Positions 1-9,758 of a stretch of 64,000 nucleotides of DNA are shown one piece after another. Position numbers and translations under genes: made by a program. The notes beneath the pieces are model-generated. The model made no database searches. It was not told the origin of the DNA and worked only from the letters and a program-made list of their open reading frames with translations. Every line of letters begins with the position of its first letter. Positions within the stretch are counted from its first letter, which is position 1. Source of the DNA: Phialocephala subalpina (lineage: Eukaryota; Ascomycota; Leotiomycetes; Helotiales; Mollisiaceae); assembly GCA_900073065.1 (NCBI GenBank), contig FJOG01000010.1, forward strand, positions 114,114 to 178,113. Reading direction: 5' to 3'.

Positions 1-147
1 GAAACACTTGAGGGAGAGGATGATCCTGCACAAAGACGTGAGGTGTGGAAGAAGTCGACCGGAGCTCCAGGGTCTGAATGGAACGCAACCTGCAGAAGAT
101 ACTCATTGCAGCCTTGTTCAGCCTCACAGCAGACAGACAACGGGTGA
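1..147 (+). CDS. possible 3' end of a gene cut by the window edge
   Basis: Reading frame 1 is open from the first base for 48 codons to a TGA at 145-147. The segment begins with an acidic, charged stretch (ETLEGEDDPAQRREVW) that looks more coding-like than the rest of the first 4 kb. No domain is recognisable and the frame could equally be chance. It is listed only because the window edge would hide the rest of such a gene. No function is proposed. Confidence 0.2.
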   Translation, partial: ETLEGEDDPAQRREVWKKSTGAPGSEWNATCRRYSLQPCSASQQTDNG

Positions 148-3100
148 TGCATGCATATGCCGCTCTTGCCGCCGTTGACTGCTGTGTGGCATTGTTTCAG
201 GCTCGAAGCCCAACAACAATGGTGCAAGACCAGTTCATAGTTCCGCCAATGAACCTATTGTATGCTGCTTGCACTTGCCTAATCTGCCACTTGACCATAG
301 TGGGCGTTGCAGTTCAGTTGAGATTGCTGAACCATTGGGGTATGATGTCTTTGGCTCGTTGCATGGAGGTGGATGAAGGAGTGCCTGGATGTCACGCTTG
401 TCGTGATTCCGGACAGAAGCAGACGTCTGTACTCTGCCGCAGATTTCGTCGATAGTAAGCCGGATGTACGGTGTGCACGGAGTATATGCGTGAGTGAAGG
501 GCCGTCGGAATCAGAGGAAACGTGGTATGATACTTCAGGATGCCTTCAAGTTGAAGCCTTTGCCCAACTGCGAACGACTCGAAAGATACGGCTGTCTGCA
601 GAGCCTTGTTCCATGAAAGATACACGCTTGCCGTAAAATACTCTCTCTGCAAGAGGTTGGGCTCATTCGAACAGCTTTTTGTGGCGAAGACGGAGATGGA
701 GGGAGAAGAAGGTTTTGGTGGCGAAGAGAGGGCGTCTACAGGAGAGGACGTCGCTGTTTTTACCAGAAGAAAACGGGCTTTGGTACAGCGCACCAATTCA
801 GCAGTTTCTAGCATGTGAGCATCTTTAACAAGCTCCTCGGTGATGTACCTGGAGGATTGCAGTGCAGTTGAGAGGATTCAATGACCGTCTTGAATATGAT
901 CCTTGGATGTTCCACAGCTTGCAGGGTCAGTGCCGGAATCGTCAAGCAAGAGGAGATCGAGCACTGCCAATTCGTGCTGCAGAGCAGTCCAACACGCCGG
1001 CAAGGACCAGCCAGTGCCGGAACGACAAGATGAACCTCAACTCTCTACAAGACAGATATGACGGGGTACGCATGGCTTTTAGGACAATAATGAGTATTTA
1101 ATAAAGCTGTCAAGTAGCTTTGACAAACTGACGTTCGTAGACTGTTGTACGGCATTGGGATCTCTGGAATCGAGAGGTTTCTCTTTCGCATCGAGACACC
1201 TCCACCAGCATGTCCTACCCGGACTTTCGCCCCCATTCCTTTTCGCACCGGCAACGTCGTTATAGAGCCAAGGCGCCATTCACGCCCACATGGAGATGGT
1301 CTGAATTCGACAACATGGTTGGACACCCTCAAGAACTGAGGCGGCACAACGCTCCTTGTTTCGAAACTGCCACACAGCCTTGATTCGTTAGACCTGCGGC
1401 TGGCGTTCGCAGCCCGGAGGTATTTCAAGGTTAGGCATATTTGAAAGAGTCTTCGGCGGCTCTAGTGCCATGGGGTTTTTGCGAAGAAAGTTCCCTCGGT
1501 CCGACCCTCTCTCCTCATTGAATGTCACAATACCTTAGCATGAGACTTTAATAACTAAGCGCCCTTTTCTGCAGATTCTTTTAGGCCGAAGTTTTTGGGA
1601 TCCTATAACTTGTCTTCTGTGGTTCTCGTATAAACTGTGGCTACATGAGTATGCGGTGATGATGCAAGAGACAGCTCAAGAAGGAAGAGAGTTCAGACCT
1701 CAATATGACTGCTCGACGCTCGGGCCAGCAACGCCAAGGCGGCAATGTGCTTCTTCAACAAGCAGCACCCGCAGAGCCTCTTCGAACACCCCAAATGCTC
1801 TTGGAAAAGATTTGAATTTATAGGCGGTCTCTAATTAAATCTCACAGCAGTGTCAGGCATCTCTGCGGGCCGTTGATCCCGCGTTGCATTGGCTTATGCA
1901 GTTGGGTTCATGCCAGGAGAAGTTGATGAGTGCTGTTGGACATAAACAAAATCGAGTGCATATTGAGATAACAATGTGTGCATTAGGGCAAAGCAAGTGA
2001 TAATGCAGCCAATCGTTTAGTCAGCTTTGTCAAGTGCAGCGGCGTGCCTAGTTTGGTGGACCGTATCTCGTGCAGCGGCGTGCCTAGTTTGGTGGACCGT
2101 ATCTCGTGCGTGAGTCGTCCCCTGCATACATGAAAAAACCTCGTTCGTGCATGATGGCCGCATACAACACCGCCAGGATTGGACAGTCATTCCGGAGAGG
2201 GTGTGGGGACGAAAAGGATAGAAAATTGAGCAAGTAATCGCGAATCTGTACGCAGAAGTGCAACGTCCCAGACTTATGGGTGACTTCAAATAAACATCAA
2301 GCCTCGCGCGTTTAGTGTTGGGATTGCTATGCACGCTGCAGGCCGCGAACTGTGTGAGATCGATCTCCCGTCGGCGGCCTCACTTCTGGGTGCCATCCCA
2401 TGCTTCGTCTTCGGAGTGACTCTCCACGCGATCTCTCATGCTCTCAAACTTCCAGGAAAGGTGATTGGGCGCTTAGAACTTCCGAATCTTCAGCGACGAT
2501 CCATTTGCGAATCGAATTCGGATCACGTATCGGGTGATACTGCAATCGAAATCTAAAAAGGATAGATGTCTCAGTACCTCGCATTGGTAAGCTGCATCTA
2601 TAGCAGCACAAGGATCCGATTTTCAGCTGGCACATGCTGCCACACGCAATGCTCGAGATTCTACAAATGGCGTTGTAGATGTTGTAAACGCCTGGCAGGA
2701 CAGGAGAAGCCTGGCGGAGACCAACCCCCCTTTACACTCCAATTCCTTGCCCTAAGGCTGTCAATGGACGCTGGCTTCCAGCAGAGTGATCGTTGATGAT
2801 GGGGTGAGGTAAGAACGGGTCTCTTTCCGGTCATTATTGGCTAGCTCGTTTGTTCCACGTACTTGTCCATTGCAAATGTAATGCTGTGCCGGAGCATGGC
2901 ATCGACAGATCGCATTCTCGGAGGGTGGCAGTCCTTGCCAGCAATCACCATGCCCTTCCGGAACCATAGCCGAGGGGAAAGAGGGCATTTGCGCAGAGGC
3001 CGGTCTAACATTGTTATTAATATGGCGACCAAGACAGAACGGAGGTGGATATGCAAGGGGACGTTATGGTGCCTCTTGAGGTGTGGTAGGAATGTAGGTA

Positions 3101-4108
3101 GGAGGTTTGTCGGGTGGCGACGACTCGCTGCCATAGCCATGCACCTGCTGTTACTCAAGGACTGCAGCCCCATCCGTCGTTCGTGTTTGTACTGTACCTG
3201 GGTACGGTACCCTCCATCGTGGGATCTTGGTTCTCGTATCCGTCCCTGAAGAGCAGTGTTTTCGTGAAATCATCGCGCGTGCCTCCACTGTGACAGTACT
3301 GTAATCGCAATGATCGCATCCTCGCACTCGCAGCGGTGTGGCACCGCACTGCATCGCATCCCACGCATCTCGGGAGCATGTTGAAAGGGCAGGTCGAAAG
3401 TGTGGTGGGTGGACCGTGGATCTCCCTTAGGCTAAAAAGAGTTTCGCTGTTGTGAGCTTGGGCCACCCTGATTGGCCGATGCTGACAGAGCTTCTTGGAC
3501 GCGCGCAAAATCCAAACTACCTCCATCGCGTCCGTCTCGACAGCAGCTCCATCCATCCCCTCACCTGCACTTCCCAACGCAGCCAGCTGCCACGCATCGT
3601 ACAGCCAGACGAAAAGCAGCGCTGCCTTTTCGTACTACCGCTTTTGTTTTACCTTGAAGCAGAGGAACCCAGCGCTTTGGTATCGCCCGCAGATCCATTG
3701 GCCCTCCGTCCTGCTCTGCAAGACCATTCCGAGAGTTGTGCAGCCCCTCACCATCAGGTAAGAGTCTTCCTCCTATGCCCCTCGGTCTGCATCTGCTGCG
3801 GCGGCATTGAGGCCTGCCATGCCATGCCACTGTGAGCAGAGCAGAGTGGCCCAGAAACAGTCCTTGCTGATGGAGGAAGTGTTGGGTTGCTTGCAGCACA
3901 GCGCGCCTCCTCCTCCGAAGACGCGCGAAAGCTCCTACGTCCGTCTGCTTTTCTGCTTCTGATTGGAGCTCACCTTCCCCATCTCACCCGCAAAGACTGT
4001 CCCACTAACTTCTCAGGATTTTCCATTCCAGCCCTGCCTGCCCGGCACTAGAATTCGAATACCAGACAGACTCCGACTTACCCAAAAGCACGCATCTTAA
4101 CCACAGCC
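148..4108. other. gene-poor region upstream of the Gbp2-like gene
   Basis: No open frame here has a recognisable domain, a plausible codon pattern, or splice sites joining it to a longer model. The short ORFs are scattered on both strands and overlap each other. The only clear structure is the 36-bp tandem duplication at 2034-2105. From about 3450 the plus strand becomes pyrimidine-rich (many CT and CCTC runs), as expected of a fungal promoter and 5' leader for the gene starting at 4109. Confidence 0.6.
2034..2105. repeat. perfect tandem duplication, 2 x 36 bp
   Basis: Bases 2034-2069 and 2070-2105 are identical, beginning GTGCAGCGGCGTGCC and ending CCGTATCTC. A further GTGC follows at 2106-2109. 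The unit is a multiple of three, so the minus strand reads through it as a repeated peptide, but nothing indicates that this is translated. Absence of any mismatch suggests a recent duplication or a minisatellite seed. Confidence 0.9.
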
Positions 4109-6499
4109 ATGTCAGGTGCAGGTTAGTTTGTCCCCAGGCATTCGCTCCTTCTCGTTCCATTCACTATCATTCTCGATCTGTATCTCGTTGCTCCTTCGGC
4201 TTTTGTTCTTCTACCTCACACAATCATCGACCGTCCACCGGTTCATAGTTCTTTACATACTGATTTTATTTCTACCAAAGCAGACGACTCTTACCGCCCG
4301 GGAGTAAGTTTCACATTTCTCCACCCCATTTTCATTTTACCTTGAGGCCGGGCGAGATTGGGCCCGTAAGGCTGCAGCCCCATGGCACTCCTCGTCCGCC
4401 TTTGACAGGTGGCTTCCCATCGCAGGTGAGCTCCAGTAAGGCCTAGTTGCGGCAACTAAGCTACACACACCTTGATGGACGTGGGCTAATCAACGACCCC
4501 CAACACATTCGACGACCAAAGTTCTACAACATCACCAATCTACCCTTCTCACCTTATTATCAAGCCTGCTTGACTTGATGATTGAAACAGAGACTTACGT
4601 GTCGCAGCGCGAAAGATCTCCAAGACGTCGGTCTCGATCACCACGTTCTTCCAGACGTCGCTCCTACAGCCCTCGTTCTCGCAGCCGCAGCCGTGAGGAT
4701 CGTCACCGCAGCGACAGAAGATCCAGAAGCCCAATCAGCGGCGGAATGTCTGCTACCGGAGGAGTCCCTCATCGGTCCTTCGAGGAGCGAGCCCAAGCTA
4801 GAGAGCAGATGTTGTCCACTCTTCGAGAGTCTTCCCAGCAAGACCGTCGGTATGTATTCGATGGGGTGTTTGGGAATGAGTTGGCTTATGTTAGTGAAGG
4901 GTCTACGTGGGTAACCTTAGTTATGATGTCAAATGGCACCATCTCAAAGACTTTATGAGATCTGGTTAGTGGACAAGCATCGACTCATTGGGTTCAAGCT
5001 GACAGTATCCTTTAGCCGGAGAGGTCCTTTTCGCAGATGTGTTGTTGCTTCCGAATGGAATGTCGAAGGTGGGCGCCTATACGTAGCTGGCATTTTGTGT
5101 TTTTCTTTTCTGGTCATTGAAGGAATGTTGGATTGACGGATTGGGACGTTGTTCCGCGGGTTATGTAGGGATGCGGGTAAGCCTTAACATCTATTGTTGT
5201 TTTTGAGACTGGAAGCTGACCTACAATAGCATTGTAGAATATGCCACGAGGGAGCAAGCTCAACAGGCCGTCAACACGCTCAGCAACCAAAACCTCATGG
5301 GCCGACTTGTCTATGTTCGAGAAGTATGTCTTACCCCTTTATCTGAACCGAACTGGTTCTAACATCTGGAATAGGATCGTGAGGCCGAACCTCGATTCAC
5401 GGGCCCACCAGCAGCTGGTCGCGGCGGTTACGAAGGCGGCGCAGGACGTGGTGGATTTGGCGCAGGTGGGTATGGCGGTGGTATGGGAGCCGGTGGTGGT
5501 GCCGGTGGTGGCGGCCGTCAAATCTATGTGGCCAACGTTTGTTAAATCCCTTCATTTCTCTCCTGTTTTCCTGCTGGGGTCATCATATTGACTGAGAGAT
5601 CTAGCTCCCTTATACGGTTGGATGGCAGGATCTGAAGGACCTCTTCCGACAAGCTGGTGAGTCTCGTCTATGCAGCTAACAGGGAAATAGACGTTGAAAT
5701 TAACACTTTGTCTTACAGCTCGCAACGGTGCAGTCATCCGTGCCGACGTCCACGTTGGACCTGATGGTCGTCCCAAGGGTTCCGGTATCGTTGCATTCGA
5801 ATCTCCCGATGATGCTCGCAATGCCATTCAACAATTCAATGGTTACGACTGGCAAGGCCGCCCTCTGGAAGTTCGTGAAGACCGATTCGCCGGCTCTGGT
5901 CCCGGTTTCGGTGGCCGTGGTGGCTTTGGTGGACGTGGAGGCTTCGGTGGTGGATTTGGAGGTCGTGGTGGTGGATTTGGTGGAGGCCGCGGTGGATTTG
6001 GTGGAGGATTTGGTGGAGGTCGTGGTGGGTTTGCCGGTGGTTATGGCGGAGGTGGAGCTAGCGGTTTCGACGGAGGAGCTGTAGCTTCCACAGCAGCCCC
6101 AAATCCCTTCACCGACTACGCAACGTCTGGAACCGAGAGAAGCGAGATCATCTACGTTCGCAACGTAAGTTTTGAGTTTGAACACATTTTATGATACTTT
6201 GACTGACTTTCTTGTAGCTTCCATGGTCCACTAGTAATGAGGATCTTGTTGAGCTTTTCACCACCATTGGAAAGGTCGAGCAAGCCGAAATTCAGTACGA
6301 GCCTAACGGTCGATCCCGAGGAACTGGTGTTGTCCGATTCGACACCGCCGAGAATGCCGACACCGCCATCGAGAAATTCTCTGGCTACCAATACGGTGGA
6401 CGCCCTCTTGGCCTGAGCTTCGTCAAGTACCAAACTCCCGGTGGCGGAGATGCCATGGAGACGGAGGCTACCAGCTTGACTCAAGACCAGATCATGTAG
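4109..6499 (+). CDS. SR/RGG-type RNA-binding protein with three RRMs (Gbp2/Hrb1-like)
   Basis: The spliced model gives 483 aa from 11 exons: 4109-4121, 4284-4303, 4593-4849, 4900-4964, 5016-5068, 5169-5176, 5230-5323, 5375-5536, 5605-5656, 5719-6164 and 6218-6499. An Arg/Ser-rich N-terminus is followed by RRM1 ([14 protein letters not shown]1 KGCGIVEY), a Gly-rich linker, RRM2 (QIYVANLPYTV, RNP1 KGSGIVAF), a long RGG/GFGG linker, and RRM3 (IIYVRNLPWST, RNP1 RGTGVVRF). This layout matches yeast Gbp2 and Hrb1, shuttling SR-like proteins that couple mRNA processing to nuclear export and quality control; that role is inferred from family. All exon phases agree. The odd points are a 13-nt first coding exon, a 20-nt second exon and an 8-nt sixth exon. 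The acceptor of exon 3 could also be at 4591, but only 4593 keeps frame. Confidence 0.88.
5169..5176 (+). other. 8-nt coding microexon (GGATGCGG) in the Gbp2-like gene
   Basis: Exon 5 ends ...TCGAAG at 5068 before GTGGGC, and exon 7 begins CATTGTAGAATATGCC at 5230 after AATAG. Only the 8 bases between TAG (5166-5168) and GTAAGC (5177 on) supply the missing G-C-G of the RRM1 RNP1 motif KGCGIVEY. They also make the frame work (6+2 nt, followed by 1+93 nt). Reading through from exon 5 meets an in-frame TAG after GTGGGCGCCTATACG. The flanking introns are 100 and 53 nt. Confidence 0.85.
5909..6060 (+). repeat. degenerate GGTGGA-type repeat encoding RGG/GFGG linker
   Basis: The plus strand repeats Gly-Phe-Gly-Gly and Arg-Gly-Gly codons (GGTGGATTTGGT-like units) between RRM2 and RRM3 of the Gbp2-like protein. 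RGG boxes commonly bind RNA and are arginine-methylated. The DNA repeat probably arose by slippage and may vary in length between strains (inference). Confidence 0.8.
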
Positions 6500-7317
6500 A
6501 GACCCTATCGAACCCCTTCCGACGGATGCCAACGTACTGGTGTCCAAGCAACAATTCGGCAACGCGTGTTACACCACTCTTTCCTCTTCGCCTGGATCTA
6601 CTTTCCTTACTTGTACCCCATTCCTCACAAAAATACTAAGGAGAGCATCACAATCGACGACTGAAGGCGTTCTCTTCATTTAGTCTCTTCTCAATTTGTT
6701 CGGTCACCTCCGACGGATCTCGAGATTGCACAACTAGGGTTATGGAGAGGGGAGGATATGTGCTTTCTCAGTCTACAAAAGTTTTCCATTCCGATCAAGC
6801 TCAGAAACATGTGCTTAGATGCGGGTTATGCAGTCAATCGATGATTTGGAATTATTTGCAGGGTGCTAGGATGAGTGAGCTGTGAAAGTACAATTGCTGC
6901 TGTGTGACAAGCATAACCGGATAAATGGAGCCTCATTGACTGTCTAATAAGTGCAAAGTAATACCATTTCATCTTCTGTCGGGCTCTCCCCTTTATATAT
7001 ACATTTCGAGGCCATTAGTTTATCCTGATACTTGCTAACAATCATAATTAGGACTCGAAAGTGACCCAAACAAGATATTTCAAGTACTGTGAATCACACG
7101 TACAATAATGTATCATAAGATATTCACTCTTCCTCCTGCTGTCCCAAGTCATAAAATTCATTGGTATTTTTCCTAGCCAAACCTACTTAACTTTCTTGAT
7201 TCACAACCTCTACCTCAACGCGCTAATCAACCACCATATCGACAACCTCTACCACCACCAAGATTGTCGGGCCTACGTACGGACAGTGCAACATATTTAC
7301 CGACTATCCCTCGTGAG
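6500..7317. other. intergenic, 3' UTR and promoter
   Basis: This holds the 3' UTR of the Gbp2-like gene, with AT-rich sequence around 6990-7130, and the promoter and leader of the next gene. No RNA gene or conserved frame was seen. Confidence 0.6.
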
Positions 7318-8568
7318 ATGTGCCAAGCTATCCCCTTTACGCTACCCTGCTGTCGCAGAGTATACGTCTCGATCTCAAGACTTCCGAGCTGTCCAGCCTC
7401 ATGGCCCAAGAGCAAGTGCCCGCCCGAGCTCTGCATACAAGTGCGCGGAACTGAACCCGAAGAGCGACCTACGGGAGTTTGCTGGAGATGTAAAGCGCAA
7501 GCTGCTGGCAAGACTGGTTTCGAGAAGGACATGCTGAGACCTGGTATCGACAAGGCTTATATTGTGCTTGGACTTGAGGAGCTGGGAATCACTGGTAGGA
7601 GACGACAAGTGGAAGAGGATGGTCACTGTTGGTTCTGTAATGCAAGAGGAGGCTGCAAGGAGTGCGGCGCACACGAGATCAAGCCAGAGGATCAACAAAG
7701 TCGAGGAATGCGCGAAGAGACACCCATCGGCAAGAAGAGACATCGGGAGCCACGACCGGAGAGAGAACGAACTCACAACAAGAGGGTCAAGGTTGAGAAG
7801 TCCGAGGCTGGTCCTTCAACACCAAGATCCATGTTTTCAACTCCTAGAGCACCAACGTCGAATCTTGCTTATTCACCCCCAATAAACGCCGGCTCATACC
7901 CAGATCCGAATGTTTCTATGATGTGGCAGCCTCAGATGCATCCTGGCCAGTATGGACCTGGCTACAACCATGATGCATCTTCACCTTATCAAGGAATGAC
8001 CCCGCAACAACAGACACCTCCAAACCAAAGAGCTATGTTCAACCAACCTGGTTCGGGTTCTTGGAATCCTAATAGCGTCAACCAGAACTGGCAAGGCATG
8101 CCCTTCCTTACCGGCACAGGATTTGCAGGAGAGTCGTCAAGTAGCAATATGCAATACAACGCTAGCGCTGGATTCGTGGACGAGCATTCAGGAGGGAACT
8201 ACCAATACAATGCCGCATTTGTTGGACTGGTAGGAGAGGAGTCAAGTGGCAGTATGCAAAACATTGATCCTACTCTATTACAGCCTGACGTTAAGCTGCG
8301 TCCAGAGCCTAAGTCTGAACCAAGCCCTCCTACTCAAGCACCCTGGAATGATGATTCTCTTCTTGGGGTAAGCAGCTCCAATCTTACTACTTGCTAACAG
8401 GGTTGACTGACGTTTTAGCAGGGCGATTTGGGAGATTTTGATGAGGACGAAATGACTCGGATCTTCGACAACTTTAATAAGGAACAAGCCGAGAAGGAAC
8501 AAGAATTCGACCAAGAGGGAGCTCAGCAATCCACCTACATCGATCCAAAGCTCCTATTTTCCAGCTGA
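7318..8568 (+). CDS. Cys-rich fungal protein of unknown function
   Basis: The start ATG at 7318 opens a frame of 350 codons to a donor at 8368 (GTAAGC). A second exon ends at TGA 8566-8568, giving 398 or 399 aa. The N-terminal 130 residues carry regularly spaced cysteines: PCC, SCP, KCPPELC, CWRCKA, then HCWFC and GGCKEC. This looks like a metal-binding fold. The rest is disordered and rich in Gln, Asn, Ser and Pro, with a basic stretch (KKRHREPRPERER) that could be a nuclear signal. The C-terminus is acidic (GDFDEDEMTRIFDNF) and resembles a short activation or interaction helix. A nuclear regulator is possible but is inference. No named family is recognised. Two acceptors 3 nt apart (TAGCAG, ending 8418 and 8421) both keep frame. 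Confidence 0.75.
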
Positions 8569-9042
8569 ACCATTTTTATGTTTCCGCTTCCTCTCGGAAT
8601 CTGCGCGCGTTACACTTTTGGTGGATGATACCCACGGTATTGGTATTAGGAGACAATTTTGGGGCTGGTAGGGTCTATTCTTTTTGACAGAATACGACCC
8701 AGAGCTACGTCCTTTTATTGTGCTATTCGATGGTTCAGCACCGGCTGCTGCATCTTTTTAGTGAGGGGTATTCTGCACTGCACTGAGGATTTGAGTAATA
8801 GATCGTCAGTCAGTGAGCTGGTGGTTGTGGAAGGATACATATCATGATAAGCGTTGAAGTTGGGTTTCATATGTTAGCATGTTTTTAGCAATCGGCTTAT
8901 TTTACATCTTAATGAAATTCCGGGAAATGTGAAAAAAGTGCTTGTATTGCTGCCAATGTTTTTCAATGGCTTGGGTATAGCTTCAGCAATGCTCCTTCCC
9001 AATGTGCACAGCAAGATTGATGTCCCAGATGACCAAATTCAT
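8569..9042. other. convergent 3' flanks
   Basis: This is the region between the stop of the Cys-rich protein gene and the stop of SRP14, which lies on the opposite strand. It is AT-rich near 8830-8940, consistent with two 3' UTRs and poly(A) sites. No other feature was seen. Confidence 0.6.
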
Positions 9043-9594
9043 TTAAGCCTTTTTGGCTTCAGAAACTCCAGCAGCACCTCCGCCTGCCCCCAGCTTCTTT
9101 TTCTTCGCCTTTAACTTCTCCTTGTTCTTACTCCTGTCTCTCTTCTTCAACCCCGACATGCCCAACTTGCACACCTCCGCATATTTGCCATAGAAGCTCT
9201 CCAACGCATCAACCTCTACAATCGTCGACAATTTGATCTTCTTATCCCTCTTCTCCTTCGACTTTCCATTCGTCGCCCGAATTATAATCGGTAAAGGCTT
9301 CGAAGGGTTCTGATCGGGAAAAGGATGGGATATGCTCGATTCTGGGGCGTCTGATGCATCGGCTTCTTCTCCGTATGCCACTGAGCTGGTTAGATATACT
9401 GTGAAGTGTGAATGGGTCAAGGAATTTTTACTGCGCTTTTGAGTCAGGAACATGCTGCCGTGATCTTTCTGTCGTCGCTCGTCGAAGAGCTCCGAGAGCC
9501 GTAGGAGGAACTGTTTGCTGTCAGTGACTGTGCGTACCTGGAACATCAGCGCATAGTGACGTACATCATCATTACTCAAGTGACCTTTCGACAT
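9043..9594 (-). CDS. SRP14: signal recognition particle subunit SRP14
   Basis: SRP14 pairs with SRP9 or its fungal counterpart on the Alu domain of the SRP RNA and helps arrest elongation during co-translational targeting to the ER. The start ATG is at 9594 (MSKGHLSNDD). A 54-nt intron with donor GTACGT and acceptor ACAG is predicted just after, giving DD-FLLRLSELFDERR. The core GSMFLTQKR and the later KIKLSTIVEVDALESFYGKYAEVCKLGMSGLKK region (roughly the last 60 residues) match the SRP14 fold, followed by a Lys-rich and Gly/Ala tail. The model gives 165 aa, slightly longer than many fungal homologues, so another small intron near the SKNSLTHSHF segment is possible. The gene is divergent from SGD1, with 164 bp between the two start codons. 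Confidence 0.85.
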   Translation of the reverse strand: MSKGHLSNDDVRHYALMFQVRTVTDSKQFLLRLSELFDERRQKDHGSMFLTQKRSKNSLTHSHFTVYLTSSVAYGEEADASDAPESSISHPFPDQNPSKPLPIIIRATNGKSKEKRDKKIKLSTIVEVDALESFYGKYAEVCKLGMSGLKKRDRSKNKEKLKAKKKKLGAGGGAAGVSEAKKA

Positions 9595-9758
9595 GTCTGC
9601 GACGAGGTGGAATGTGCAATGGAGTGGTTGGCCTGGGATTTTTTTTGGTCGTGCTTTGGTGGGGTGATCGTTGCGGTGATGCTTTCTTTGTGCGGGGGTT
9701 CGGCCGCAGTATAAATTTCTCGAGATTCCGGGAACTTTCCTTTCGAAATTTATTATGG
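9595..9758. promoter_or_regulatory. shared bidirectional promoter, SRP14 / SGD1
   Basis: Only 164 bp separate the divergent start codons at 9594 (minus) and 9759 (plus). Both 5' UTRs and core promoters must lie here or overlap the genes. There is a T-rich stretch at 9630-9640. No clear TATA box was seen. Confidence 0.6.

Noticed and set aside
78..455. 125-codon plus-strand frame with hydrophobic stretches near the left edge
   Set aside because: No domain and weak composition; it overlaps other equally weak frames on both strands.
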